In this document: piece after piece, positions 40,716-49,857 of the stretch
Layout: each line of letters begins with the position of its first letter
How positions within the stretch are numbered: position 1 is the first letter of the stretch
Assembly (NCBI RefSeq): GCF_001723055.1
Contig: NZ_MDCR01000074.1
Location: forward strand, 1 to 64,000
Direction: 5' to 3'
Length of the DNA stretch: 64,000 nt
DNA from: Streptomyces niveus
Lineage (GTDB): Bacteria; Actinomycetota; Actinomycetes; Streptomycetales; Streptomycetaceae
Position numbers and translations under genes: made by a program
Notes under the pieces: generated by a model
Seen by the model: only the letters and a program-made list of their open reading frames with translations
What the model was told of the DNA's origin: nothing
The model's database searches: none

Positions 40716-40841
40716 CCGGCACACCCCTCTGACGCTCCGTCCGAAACCGCCCGCCGTCCGAGATTACCGCCCCGTGCCGTACGGCCCAGGACGGTGCGGC
40801 TCACCGCGCGGGCGCCCGGCACCTCTGGCAGCGTGAGGTGT

Positions 40842-41948
40842 ATGACGACGCGTACCGGGATCCGTTCGCTGTGGTCCCGCTGGACCGTGGTCGTACCGCT
40901 GCTCGCCCTGGTGGCGCTGGTGCTCAGCTGGGGCCGCGATCTGCCCGGCTACGCGGTCGGCCTGGTGGCTCTGCTCCTCGCGGGCGCCGTACTCGCCGCC
41001 GTGCACCACGCCGAGGTCGTCGCGCACCGGGTCGGCGAGCCGTTCGGCTCACTCGTACTGGCCGTCGCCGTGACCGTCATCGAAGTGGCGCTCATCGTCA
41101 CCCTGATGGTCGACGGAGGGGCCAAGAGCTCCACCCTCGCCCGGGACACCGTCTTCGCCGCCGTCATGATCACCTGCAACGGCATCATCGGGATCTCCCT
41201 GATCGTCGGCGCCCTCCGCAGCCGGGTCACCGTCTTCAACGCCGAGGGCTCCGGCGGCGCGCTGGCCACGGTCGCCACCCTCGCCACGCTCAGCCTGGTC
41301 TTTCCGACCTTCACCACGAGCAAGCCGGGCGCCCAGTTCTCCACCGACCAGCTCACGTTCGCCGCGATCGCCTCCCTGGGGCTCTACGGGCTGTTCGTCG
41401 CCATGCAGACGGTCCGCCACCGCGACTACTTCCTGCCGCTCACCCAGGAGGGTGAGATCAAGGAGATCGACGAGCACGCCCCGCTGCCCACCCGGCGCGC
41501 CACGACGCTGAGCGCGGTGATGCTCGTCGTGGCGCTGGTCGCCGTCGTCGGCGACGCGAAGGCCGTCTCGCCGACCATCGAGTCGGGCGTGGAGTCGGCC
41601 GGGATGCCGCACGCCGTGGTGGGCGTGATCATCGCGCTTCTCGTGCTCGCCCCGGAGACCCTGGCCGCCGTACGGGCCGCGCGCCGCGAGAGGGTGCAGA
41701 CCAGCCTCAACCTCGCGCTCGGCTCGGCCATGGCCAGCATCGGCCTGACGATCCCCGCCATCGCGCTCGCCACCATCTGGCTGTCCGGGCCGCTAGTCCT
41801 CGGTCTGAGCGCCACCCATATGGTGCTGCTCGCGCTCACCGTCGTCGTGGGGGCGCTCACCGTCGTGCCGGGGCGGGCGACCCTGCTCCAGGGCGGCGTC
41901 CACTTGGCGATCTTCGCGGCGTTCGTCTTTCTCGCCGTCAGCCCGTAG
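40842..41948 (+). CDS. CaCA-family cation/proton antiporter, ChaA-like
   Basis: A 368-residue membrane antiporter with about eleven helices. The two inverted alpha-repeats are visible: GEPFGSLVLAVAVTVIEVAL in the first half and NLALGSAMASIGLTIPAIAL in the second, each with an acidic or polar residue for ion binding (the Glu in VIEVAL). An acidic loop (EGEIKEIDEHAP) separates the halves. ChaA-type proteins exchange sodium, potassium or calcium for protons at alkaline pH or high salt. It is a single gene; start ATG 40842 after GTGAGGTG. Confidence 0.92.
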   Translation: MTTRTGIRSLWSRWTVVVPLLALVALVLSWGRDLPGYAVGLVALLLAGAVLAAVHHAEVVAHRVGEPFGSLVLAVAVTVIEVALIVTLMVDGGAKSSTLARDTVFAAVMITCNGIIGISLIVGALRSRVTVFNAEGSGGALATVATLATLSLVFPTFTTSKPGAQFSTDQLTFAAIASLGLYGLFVAMQTVRHRDYFLPLTQEGEIKEIDEHAPLPTRRATTLSAVMLVVALVAVVGDAKAVSPTIESGVESAGMPHAVVGVIIALLVLAPETLAAVRAARRERVQTSLNLALGSAMASIGLTIPAIALATIWLSGPLVLGLSATHMVLLALTVVVGALTVVPGRATLLQGGVHLAIFAAFVFLAVSP

Positions 41949-42275
41949 ACCGGAACGCCCCGTTCACCCGTCCGTGTCGCGGCCGTCGGCCGACTTCCTT
42001 ACAGGTGACGGCAGTTCCCGGGCGCACCGCACGTCCCCCCTATTCCACGAGGGCAGTTGGACCCGATAGGGGTGTACTCAGCAACACCCCAGACCTGGGT
42101 CATACGCCCAGTGCGATGCCGTCGGACGGTGCGTAACTTCATAACCCGTGGCACAGAGAGTGTCCGACCGGAAGGCCCGTCCGTCTGAGGGCCGATCTCA
42201 CCCCATGGCACGGCGCGAGAACACGCCGAGCCCCTTCCCCATGTCCTGATCCCCCCCAGACCGGGAGTACACCTC
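41949..42275. promoter_or_regulatory. Regulatory region of the MMPL gene with three dyads
   Basis: No gene is supported in these 327 bp. Three inverted repeats follow each other: CCCCTAT (42037-42043) with ATAGGGG (42066-42072), GGGGTGT (42069-42075) with ACACCCC (42084-42090), and CTGGG (42095-42099) with CCCAG (42107-42111). The first two share bases and are mutually exclusive as RNA hairpins, an arrangement seen in attenuators, though operators for an unlinked repressor are as likely. Confidence 0.4.
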
Positions 42276-44510
42276 GTGGCCACGTTTCTCTACAAACTCG
42301 GACGGTTGGCGTTCCGGCGCCGGATCTATGTCGTGCTCATGTGGGTGGCGGTGCTGGCCCTCTCCGGCGTCGGCGCCGCGTCCGCGCCCACCGCGGCGTC
42401 CAGCTTCGCCATTCCGGGGACGGAGGCGCAGAAGGCCTTCGACCTGATCGACGAGCGCTTCCCCGGCAGCAGTGTCGACGGTGCGGTCGCCCGGGTCGTC
42501 TTCAAGGCGCCGGACGGCGAGAAGATGACAACGCCCGAGAACAAGGCCGCGGTCGAGAAGGTCGTCAAGGACCTGCCGGCCGGTTCGGACCAGATCGGGC
42601 AGGTCACCGACCCGTACACGGCCAACGCCGTCTCCCAGGACGGCTCGACGGCCTACGTCGCGGTCTCGTACAAGGTCACCACGCTTGAGCTGACCGACGA
42701 CACACGCACATCGCTGGAGGACATCGGGGCCGACGCGCGCAAGTCCGGCCTGACGGTCGAGATCGGTGGCGACGCGCTCCAGGCCATCCCCGTCGCCGGG
42801 GCCACCGAGTCCATCGGCGTCGCCGTGGCGGCGATCGTGCTCGTCATCACTTTCGGTTCGCTGATCGCGGCGGGACTGCCGCTGATCACCGCCCTCGTCG
42901 GCGTCGGCATCAGCGTCTCGGTCATCACCGCGCTCGCGGGCGTGATGGATTTCGACTCCACCACCAGCGTTCTCGCGATGATGATCGGTCTCGCCGTCGG
43001 CATCGACTACGCGCTGTTCATCGTCTCCCGCTACCGGGCGGAGCTGGCCGAGGGGCATGAACCCGAGGACGCCGCCGGACGGGCGGCCGGTACGGCCGGA
43101 TCCGCCGTGTTCTTCGCGGGCCTGACCGTCGTCATCGCGCTCGTCGGTCTCGCCGTCGTCAACATCCCGATGCTCACCAAGATGGGTCTCGCGGCGGCCG
43201 GCACGGTCGTCATCGCCGTCCTCGTCGCCCTGACGCTCGTCCCGGCCGTGCTGGGATTCGCGGGCAAGCGCGTGCTGGGCAGGAAGGCGCGCAAGAGGCA
43301 GGAACGCGAACAGGCCGCGGCCTCCCACGGCAAGCCCAACATGGGCACTCGCTGGGCCAACTTCGTCCTGCGCCGCCCCGCCGCCGTGGTCCTGGTGGGA
43401 GTCGTCGGTCTCGGTGTCGCCGCAGTCCCGGCCGCCTCGCTGGAGATGGGTCTGCCCGACAACGGCTCGCAGCCGACCAGCACCACCCAGCGCAAGGCGT
43501 ACGACCTGCTCTCCGACGCCTTCGGGCCCGGCTTCAACGGCCCGCTGGTCGTCGTCGTGGACGTCAAGGGCGACGCCGACGCCAAGCGGACGGTCGATGA
43601 GGTCTCCGGCGCGATCAAGGACGTGAAGGACGTCGTCGCCGTCACACCCGCCACGTTCAACGAGGCCGGCGACACCGCGATGATCACGGCGGTCCCGAAG
43701 GACCGTCCCTCGTCGGTCGAGACGGAGGACCTGGTCCACGCCGTCCGCGACGCGGGCGGCGAGGTCGCCTCGCAGAGCGGGGTGAAGGTCCTGGTCACCG
43801 GCGCCACCGCGTTGAACACCGACTTCTCCGAGAAGATGAACGACGCGCTGCTGCCCTACCTGGCGGTCGTCGTGGGCCTGGCGTTCCTGCTGCTGATGCT
43901 GATCTTCCGGTCGATCCTCGTACCGCTCAAGGCGGCCCTCGGCTTCCTGCTCTCGGTCCTCGCCGCGCTCGGCGCCGTGGTCGCGGTCTTCCAGTGGGGC
44001 TGGCTGTCGGACTTCTTCGGTATCGAGCAGACCGGTCCGGTCATGTCGATGGTGCCGATCTTCATGGTGGGTACGGTCTTCGGTCTCGCCATGGACTACG
44101 AGGTCTTCCTGGTCACCCGGATGCGTGAGGCGTACGTCCACGGGGAGCAGCCCAAGCAGGCGATCGTCACCGGCTTCCGGCACGGGGCGCGTGTCGTCAC
44201 CGCCGCCGCGGTCATCATGATGGCGGTCTTCGCGGGCTTCGCGGGCTCCAGCGAGTCCATGATCAAGCTGATCGGCTTCTCGCTGGCCGTCGCGGTCTTC
44301 TTCGACGCCTTCGTGGTCCGGATGGCCATCGTGCCGGCGGTCCTCGCGCTGCTCGGTGACAAGGCGTGGCGGCTGCCGCGCTGGCTGGACCGGATCCTGC
44401 CGAACGTCGACGTTGAGGGCGACCAGCTGCGGAAGAAGCTGGAGCGTGAGTCGCAGCACCCGGGGCCGGACAACGACTCGGACTGGAACAGGGGGATGGC
44501 GCGAGTCTGA
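42276..44510 (+). CDS. MMPL family RND transporter
   Basis: A 744-residue export permease with two homologous halves. Each half has one helix, a large external domain and five further helices. The proton-relay motifs are VGIDYALFIVSRYRAEL in the first half and LAMDYEVFLVTRMREAY in the second, both intact with their Asp-Tyr pair. The GTG at 42276 follows GGGAG at good distance. In actinomycetes such proteins export lipids, siderophores or pigments; no biosynthetic cluster adjoins this one, so the cargo is unknown. It ends at a very strong terminator at 44521. Confidence 0.94.
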   Translation: MATFLYKLGRLAFRRRIYVVLMWVAVLALSGVGAASAPTAASSFAIPGTEAQKAFDLIDERFPGSSVDGAVARVVFKAPDGEKMTTPENKAAVEKVVKDLPAGSDQIGQVTDPYTANAVSQDGSTAYVAVSYKVTTLELTDDTRTSLEDIGADARKSGLTVEIGGDALQAIPVAGATESIGVAVAAIVLVITFGSLIAAGLPLITALVGVGISVSVITALAGVMDFDSTTSVLAMMIGLAVGIDYALFIVSRYRAELAEGHEPEDAAGRAAGTAGSAVFFAGLTVVIALVGLAVVNIPMLTKMGLAAAGTVVIAVLVALTLVPAVLGFAGKRVLGRKARKRQEREQAAASHGKPNMGTRWANFVLRRPAAVVLVGVVGLGVAAVPAASLEMGLPDNGSQPTSTTQRKAYDLLSDAFGPGFNGPLVVVVDVKGDADAKRTVDEVSGAIKDVKDVVAVTPATFNEAGDTAMITAVPKDRPSSVETEDLVHAVRDAGGEVASQSGVKVLVTGATALNTDFSEKMNDALLPYLAVVVGLAFLLLMLIFRSILVPLKAALGFLLSVLAALGAVVAVFQWGWLSDFFGIEQTGPVMSMVPIFMVGTVFGLAMDYEVFLVTRMREAYVHGEQPKQAIVTGFRHGARVVTAAAVIMMAVFAGFAGSSESMIKLIGFSLAVAVFFDAFVVRMAIVPAVLALLGDKAWRLPRWLDRILPNVDVEGDQLRKKLERESQHPGPDNDSDWNRGMARV

Positions 44511-44520
44511 CCCGATGTCT

Positions 44521-44565
44521 CCCCGATCGTCGGCCGGGCTCCGAGAGCCCGGCCGGCGATCGGGG
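44521..44565. terminator. Strong terminator between MMPL and paaK
   Basis: Two 21-base arms (44521-44541, beginning CCCCGATCG, and 44545-44565, ending CGATCGGGG) pair with one mismatch around a three-base loop CGA. It can serve both convergent genes. Confidence 0.92.
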
Positions 44566-44677
44566 CGTTGTCGAGGCGTGGAGGACGGGTACGCGGCTCA
44601 ACGGCCGTACGGCGCGCCCACGTTCGCGGCGACTGCCCGGACGCCGCCCGAACGCCGCCCGAACGCCGCCGGGCCGC

Positions 44678-45964
44678 TCACGGCGTCCTGAGGTCCACGA
44701 TCCGCTTGATCTTGCCCACCGACCGCTCCAGCGTCTCCGGATCCACCACCTCGACGCCCACCGACACCCCGATCCCGTCCTTCACGGCCGTCGCGATCGC
44801 CCGCGCGGCGGCCGTACGCTCCTGAGGCGTCGCCCCCGCCCGTGCCTCCGCCCGCACCGTCAGGGCGTCCATCCGGCCGTCGCGGGTGAGCCGCAGCTGG
44901 AAATGCGGGGCGACCCCCGCCGTACGCAGCACGATCTCCTCGATCTGGGTCGGGAACAGATTCACCCCGCGCAGGATCACCATGTCGTCGGTGCGCCCGG
45001 TGACCTTCTCCATCCGCCGGAACACCCGCGCCGTGCCCGGCAGCAGCCGCGTCAGGTCACGGGTGCGGTAACGGATCACCGGCATCGCCTCCTTGGTGAG
45101 GGAGGTGAAGACCAGCTCGCCCTCCTCGCCCTCCGGCAGCACCTCGCCGGTGAACGGGTCGACGATCTCCGGATAGAAGTGGTCCTCCCAGATGTGCAGC
45201 CCGTCCTTCGTCTCGACGCACTCCTGCGCCACGCCGGGGCCCATCACCTCGGAGAGCCCGTAGATGTCCACGCCGTCGATCGCGAACCGCTCCTCGATCT
45301 CCCGCCGCATCTCCTGCGTCCACGGCTCGGCCCCGAAGATGCCGACCTTCAGGGACGTCGTACGGGGATCGACGCCCTGGCGCTCGAACTCGTCCAGCAG
45401 CGTCAGCATGTACGACGGCGTCACCATGATGATCTCGGGCCGGAAGTCGGTGATCAGCTGGACCTGCCGCGCGGTCATGCCGCCGGACGCCGGGATGACG
45501 GTGCAGCCGAGCCGCTCCGCCCCGTAGTGCGCGCCCAGACCGCCGGTGAACAGGCCGTATCCGTAGGCCACATGGACCTTGTGGCCGGGGCGCCCGCCGG
45601 CCGCCCGGATGGAGCGGGCCACCACGTCCGCCCAGTTGTCCAGATCCCCCTGGGTGTATCCCACGACGGTCGGGCGGCCCGTGGTGCCGCTGGACGCGTG
45701 GATACGGCGGACGTCCTTCTGGTCGACGGCGAACATCCCGAAGGGATAGTTGTCCCGCAGATCCGTCTTGGCGGTGAAAGGGAAGCGGGCGAGGTCGGCG
45801 AGCGAGCGGCAGTCGTCCGGCCGCAGCCCGGCGGCGTCGAACGACTCACGGTAGAACGGCACCCTCTCGTACGCGTGGCGCAGCGTCGCCCGCAGCCGCG
45901 TGAGCTGCAACGCCTCCAGCTCGTCCCGGCCGAGCAGTTCCCCGGCGTCCAGCTCGTCCGTCAT
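44678..45964 (-). CDS. paaK: Phenylacetate-CoA ligase
   Basis: A 428-residue AMP-forming ligase that activates phenylacetate to phenylacetyl-CoA, the first step of aerobic phenylacetate breakdown. The AMP-binding P-loop is HASSGTTGRPTVVGYT, the A5-like motif is YGLSEVMGPGV, and the hinge region reads GRTDDMVILRGVNLFPTQIE, characteristic of PaaK. The catalytic Lys is in SVGKIKRI near the C-terminus. The ATG at 45964 has GGAGAG upstream; an in-frame start at 46114 lacks one. No other paa gene is within the window. A candidate PaaR-type site lies 90 bp upstream. Confidence 0.95.
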   Translation of the reverse strand: MTDELDAGELLGRDELEALQLTRLRATLRHAYERVPFYRESFDAAGLRPDDCRSLADLARFPFTAKTDLRDNYPFGMFAVDQKDVRRIHASSGTTGRPTVVGYTQGDLDNWADVVARSIRAAGGRPGHKVHVAYGYGLFTGGLGAHYGAERLGCTVIPASGGMTARQVQLITDFRPEIIMVTPSYMLTLLDEFERQGVDPRTTSLKVGIFGAEPWTQEMRREIEERFAIDGVDIYGLSEVMGPGVAQECVETKDGLHIWEDHFYPEIVDPFTGEVLPEGEEGELVFTSLTKEAMPVIRYRTRDLTRLLPGTARVFRRMEKVTGRTDDMVILRGVNLFPTQIEEIVLRTAGVAPHFQLRLTRDGRMDALTVRAEARAGATPQERTAAARAIATAVKDGIGVSVGVEVVDPETLERSVGKIKRIVDLRTP

Positions 45965-46054
45965 GACTGACTCTCCGAATCTTGACGTACCAACGGGTCG
46001 ATCCACCGAGAACCGGACAGACCCGGACACGCGGCCGGACGGCCATTCCGGACG

Positions 46055-46068
46055 ACCGATCATTCGGT
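46055..46068. promoter_or_regulatory. Candidate PaaR-type operator upstream of paaK
   Basis: ACCG (46055-46058), six bases, CGGT (46065-46068); the symmetry continues one base inwards (ACCGA/TCGGT). The arms and spacing fit the ACCG-N6-CGGT core that I recall for TetR-type PaaR repressors of phenylacetate genes in actinobacteria. It is 91 bp before the paaK start. The rest of the 370-bp gap up to 46334 holds no gene I can support. Confidence 0.5.
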
Positions 46069-46334
46069 TGATCCTCTTCCCGCCCAGTAATCCAGCCCTC
46101 CGGGCGGGCGTCAAGGCTCAGGGAGTCCCCGGGTCCCCGGGAGAGCGGCGGGCGCTCCGCCGCGGCGCTCGGCCGAGCGGGCGGCGGACCTGGTCGAACG
46201 GCTGTCCGGCGGGTCGTCCGGGGCTCAACTCGCCCCCGTCGCAAGGGGGTTGGGGACGGCCCGTGCAGCGGCCTGTCCGGGACCGGAAACGATCGATAGG
46301 CTGACCCCGGACGACGAACCGGGAGGAGCGGGAC

Positions 46335-46577
46335 GTGGCTGAGAGCACCACCACCCAGCAGCCGTTGGCGGGCTGGGACAAGCCGGAGCTGGACCTGAGC
46401 AAGGCTGACTGGCGGTCCAGCAGTCAGGGCACGGGGGACGTCCAGATCGCCTTCGTCGAAGGTTTCATCGCGATGCGCAACGGCGGCAAACCGGAGAATC
46501 CCTCGCTGATCTTCAGCCCCGCGGAGTGGCGGGCCTTCGTACTCAACGCCCGCGACGGGGAGTTCGACCTCACCTGA
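46335..46577 (+). CDS. DUF397 domain-containing protein
   Basis: An 80-residue small protein of the actinomycete DUF397 family, recognised from the WRSSSQGTGDVQIAFVEGFIAM segment and the end SPAEWRAFVLNARDGEFD. Members usually sit next to an XRE-type regulator and an anti-sigma-like ATPase; none is present here, so this is an orphan copy. The GTG at 46335 has a strong GGGAGGAG site. Cytoplasmic, function unknown. Confidence 0.93.
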   Translation: MAESTTTQQPLAGWDKPELDLSKADWRSSSQGTGDVQIAFVEGFIAMRNGGKPENPSLIFSPAEWRAFVLNARDGEFDLT

Positions 46578-46653
46578 CCGCGCCCCGCGTCCCACCCCCG
46601 GCGAGCCCAGGGTCCCGCGTCGCCGGGGCCGCGCGGAGACGTACCATGGCCGC

Positions 46654-47154
46654 ATGTCCTTCCTCCGCCGCCGCAGCGCCGCCACACCCGCGGGCCCGGA
46701 CTTCGACGTCCTGGCCATGGACCCGGGGGACTGGCCCGGAAATCTGGGCGCCGGCCTGCTGCCCGCCCCCGACGGCAGCTGTCAGGGCGTCTTCCTGCGG
46801 TACGACCTGTTCGGCGGGCGCGGCCCCGCGATGATCATCGGCAATCTGCCCGAGGGATCACCGGCCCGCGAGCTGGAGGAGGGTCAGATCCCCTTCGAGG
46901 TCGCGCAACTGCTGCTCGCCCTGGAGAACGAGGAGCAGGTCGACGTCGTCAGTACGGAGGACGTGCCCGTGATGCAGGGGGACAACCTGCTGATCGTGCG
47001 CCGGCTGAAGCTCTCCGAAAGCCGTATCGCCTGCGTGCAGTTCGACCGCAGCGACAACGTCCTCGTCACCATCGCCAGCTGGGACCGCCCGATCACCGAC
47101 GATCTCTACGCCCTGCTGAAGCCGCTGCCGGCGGAGCTCTTCCAGCAGGGCTGA
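46654..47154 (+). CDS. Conserved hypothetical protein
   Basis: A 166-residue soluble protein with no family I can name. It begins [14 protein letters not shown] and is alpha/beta, with an acidic helix [20 protein letters not shown] and strands around [21 protein letters not shown]. No signal peptide. The start site is weakly marked (GGAGA 14 bases upstream). It is followed by a textbook intrinsic terminator at 47189, so it probably forms its own transcript or ends one with the DUF397 gene 76 bp upstream. Confidence 0.78.
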   Translation: MSFLRRRSAATPAGPDFDVLAMDPGDWPGNLGAGLLPAPDGSCQGVFLRYDLFGGRGPAMIIGNLPEGSPARELEEGQIPFEVAQLLLALENEEQVDVVSTEDVPVMQGDNLLIVRRLKLSESRIACVQFDRSDNVLVTIASWDRPITDDLYALLKPLPAELFQQG

Positions 47155-47188
47155 GCAGGACGCGGCCGAGGCCCGGTCCACCCCATCG

Positions 47189-47226
47189 CCTCGCGGCAGG
47201 AAAATTGACTGCCGCGAGGTTTTGTC
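47189..47226 (+). terminator. Rho-independent terminator
   Basis: CCTCGCGGCAG (47189-47199) and CTGCCGCGAGG (47209-47219) form a perfect 11-bp stem around an A-rich nine-base loop, followed directly by TTTTGT. It is the best classical terminator in the window. Confidence 0.95.
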
Positions 47227-47233
47227 ATCTGCC

Positions 47234-47263
47234 TTGCCAATTCAGTCATCGGACTTTTAACGT
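47234..47263 (+). promoter_or_regulatory. Probable promoter of a leaderless GH95 mRNA
   Basis: TTGCCA (47234-47239) and TAACGT (47258-47263) are spaced 18 bp and fit the -35/-10 pattern for the housekeeping sigma factor. The -10 box ends seven bases before the GH95 ATG, which would place the transcription start at or next to the ATG. No ribosome site is visible before that codon. Confidence 0.6.
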
Positions 47264-47270
47264 CTGCCGC

Positions 47271-49631
47271 ATGACTCAGGGCATCACCCGCAGAACCACG
47301 ATGAAGTCCGCCCTCGGCGTAACCAGTGCTCTCGCGCTGGGTGTTCCTGCTCTGGCCGGTAGGGCCGCAGCCGCCGACCCCTCCGATGAATTGACGCTCT
47401 GGTACACGAAGCCCGCCGCCAACTGGGAGCGCGAGAGCCTGCCCATCGGCAGCGGCGCGCTCGGCGCCGGTATCTACGGAACGCTCGCCTCCGAGCGGCT
47501 GGTCCTCAACGAGAAGACCCTGTGGACCGGCGGCCCCGGCGCGCCGGACTACGACCACGGCAACTGGACCAGCCCGCGGCCCGGTGTGCTGCGTGCGGTC
47601 CAGGACCGGATCGACGCCGAGGGGTCCATGACGCCCGAGGCCGTCGCCGCGGAGCTGGGCCAGCCCAAGCACAACTTCGGCTCGTACAACGTCTTCGGCG
47701 ACCTGCTGATCGACGTCCCCGGCGCGCCCGGTGGCCCCGACGCCTCCTACCGCCGCGCGCTGGACATCGGTACGGCACTCGCCTCGGTCTCGTACGCGCA
47801 CCAAGGCGCCACGTACACACGGGAGTTCTTCGCCTCCCACCCCGGCAAGGTCATCGCGGGCCGGTTCGCCGCCGACCAGCCCGGCAAGATCGGCTTCACC
47901 CTCCGCTACACCTCCCCCCGCAACGACTTCACGGCCACCGCGAGCGGCGACCGTCTCACCGTCAAGGGCAAGCTCCAGAACAACGGGCTGCTCTTCGAAG
48001 GCCAGATCCGCGTACGTACCCAGGGCGGCACCGTCACCGCCGGAAACGGCACCCTCACCGTCAGCGGCGCCGACAGCGCCTGGTTCGTCCTCGCGGCCGG
48101 CACCGACTACGCCGACACCTATCCCGACTACCGCGCCGACGACCCCCACGACGCGGTCACCGAAGCCGTCGACCGGGCGGCGGGCCGTGGTTACGAGGAC
48201 CTGCGCACCGAGCATGTCGCCGACTACCAGGGGCTGTTCGACCGGGTGTCGCTCGACATCGGCCAGCAGCTGCCCGACCTGCCGACCGACCAGCTGCTCG
48301 CCCGGTACACCGGCGGCACGAGCGCCGCCGACAGGGCGCTCGAAGCGCTGTACTTCCAGTACGGCCGCTATCTGCTCATCGCCTCCTCACGGGCCGGGTC
48401 ACTGCCCGCGAACCTCCAGGGCGTCTGGAACAACGTCACCAACCCGCCCTGGGACGCCGACTACCACGTCAACATCAACCTCCAGATGAACTACTGGCTC
48501 GCCGAGGTCACCAACCTCGCCGAGACCACCGTGCCGTACGACCGTTACGTCGACTCGATGCGCGCTCCGGGCCGCGTCACCGCGCGGGAGATCTTCGAGA
48601 CGGCCGGCTGGGTGGTGAACAACGAGACCAATCCGTACGGCTTCACGGGCCTGCACCAGTACCCGCAGTCGTTCTGGTTCCCCGAGGCGGGCGCCTGGCT
48701 CACCCAGCAGATGTACGACCACTACCGGTTCAACGCCTCCACGGACTATCTGCGCTCCACCGCCTTCCCGGTGATGAAGGAGACCGCCGAGTTCTGGCTC
48801 GGCTTCCTGCGGACCGACCCGCGCGACGGCAAGCTCGTCGTCACCCCCAGCTACTCACCGGAGAACGGCGACTTCACGGCCGGCGCGGCGATGTCGCAGC
48901 AGATCGTGCACGACCTGTTCACCAACACGCTGGAGGCCTCGGAGATCCTGGGCGACGACCCCCGGTTCCGCAGGCGGCTGCGGCTGGCGCTGCGCGAACT
49001 CGACCCCGGACTGCGTATCGGGTCGTGGGGTCAGCTCCAGGAGTGGAAGGAGGACTTGGACGACCCGAACAACGACCACCGGCATGTCTCGCACCTCTTC
49101 GGTCTGCACCCGGGCCGGCAGATCGAGGTCGGCACCGACTGGGCGGAGGCCGCCAAGGTCTCGCTGACCGCGCGCGGCGACGGCGGTACGGGCTGGAGCA
49201 AGGCCTGGAAGATCAACTTCTGGGCGCGGCTGCGCGACGGGAACCACGCGCACAAGATGCTCACCGAGCAGCTGAAGAGCTCCACGCTGCCGAACCTCTG
49301 GGACACCCACCCGCCGTTCCAGATCGACGGCAACTTCGGCGCCTCCTCCGGTGTCGCCGAGATGCTGCTCCAGAGCCAGCACGGTCCGATCGAGGTCCTG
49401 CCGGCCCTGCCCGCCTCCTGGCCCGACGGCTCGGTCTCCGGGCTGCGGGCCCGCGGCGGCGCCACCCTGGACATCACCTGGGCGGCGGGGAAGGCGAGCC
49501 GGATCGTCCTCACGGCGAGCCGCACCGGCGAGGTGACCCTGCGCAGCACGCTGCTGCCCGGCGGTGAGAAGAAGTTCCGCGCCACCGCCGGACAGGTGTA
49601 CGAATTCACAGCGGGCCGCGGCCGGCACTGA
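47271..49631 (+). CDS. Secreted glycoside hydrolase family 95 (alpha-L-fucosidase type)
   Basis: A 786-residue exported enzyme. The signal peptide has a twin-arginine look ([20 protein letters not shown]) and ends near GRAAAADP. The N-terminal beta-sandwich (40-290) precedes the (alpha/alpha)6 barrel. The GH95 catalytic residues known from bifidobacterial AfcA have counterparts: Asn401 and Asn403 in [11 protein letters not shown], Glu531 in PSYSPENGD and Asp686 in FQIDGNFGA. It likely removes alpha-1,2-linked fucose or galactose from glycans by inversion. The ATG at 47271 has no ribosome site and probably starts a leaderless mRNA. No fucose-use genes adjoin it. Confidence 0.92.
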   Translation: MTQGITRRTTMKSALGVTSALALGVPALAGRAAAADPSDELTLWYTKPAANWERESLPIGSGALGAGIYGTLASERLVLNEKTLWTGGPGAPDYDHGNWTSPRPGVLRAVQDRIDAEGSMTPEAVAAELGQPKHNFGSYNVFGDLLIDVPGAPGGPDASYRRALDIGTALASVSYAHQGATYTREFFASHPGKVIAGRFAADQPGKIGFTLRYTSPRNDFTATASGDRLTVKGKLQNNGLLFEGQIRVRTQGGTVTAGNGTLTVSGADSAWFVLAAGTDYADTYPDYRADDPHDAVTEAVDRAAGRGYEDLRTEHVADYQGLFDRVSLDIGQQLPDLPTDQLLARYTGGTSAADRALEALYFQYGRYLLIASSRAGSLPANLQGVWNNVTNPPWDADYHVNINLQMNYWLAEVTNLAETTVPYDRYVDSMRAPGRVTAREIFETAGWVVNNETNPYGFTGLHQYPQSFWFPEAGAWLTQQMYDHYRFNASTDYLRSTAFPVMKETAEFWLGFLRTDPRDGKLVVTPSYSPENGDFTAGAAMSQQIVHDLFTNTLEASEILGDDPRFRRRLRLALRELDPGLRIGSWGQLQEWKEDLDDPNNDHRHVSHLFGLHPGRQIEVGTDWAEAAKVSLTARGDGGTGWSKAWKINFWARLRDGNHAHKMLTEQLKSSTLPNLWDTHPPFQIDGNFGASSGVAEMLLQSQHGPIEVLPALPASWPDGSVSGLRARGGATLDITWAAGKASRIVLTASRTGEVTLRSTLLPGGEKKFRATAGQVYEFTAGRGRH

Positions 49632-49645
49632 CGGCACGCGGTGCG

Positions 49646-49689
49646 AGGGGGTGTCCCGCCGGCCCGGCAGGATCGGCAGGACACCCCCT
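49646..49689 (+). terminator. Terminator of the GH95 gene
   Basis: AGGGGGTGTCC (49646-49656) and GGACACCCCCT (49679-49689) pair perfectly; the 22-base loop contains further GCCGG complementarity. A second hairpin, CGTCCGGGC (49698-49706) with GCCCGGACG (49717-49725), follows directly and may reinforce termination. Confidence 0.8.
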
Positions 49690-49857
49690 GAGGGTCTCGT
49701 CCGGGCAGCGGCGGCAGCCCGGACGGGGCCCTGCCGTGATTCGGCGGCTCCGCCCCCCCTGCGGATATCGGTCCGGTCCCGCACCATGGAGACAGGTCCG
49801 GGGTGCTCCATACCGGCCGTTCGCCGGTGTCGGACCTCCGCCGAGCGAAGGGGCAGC

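Noticed and set aside
38742..40841. A long plus-strand N-terminal extension of the antiporter frame
   Set aside because: It runs antisense to the serine hydrolase; the antiporter begins at the ATG at 40842 with a ribosome site.
42198..44459. An open frame of 753 codons antisense to the MMPL gene
   Set aside because: Asp/Arg/Gly-rich shadow; the opposite strand encodes an intact MMPL protein with both proton-relay motifs.
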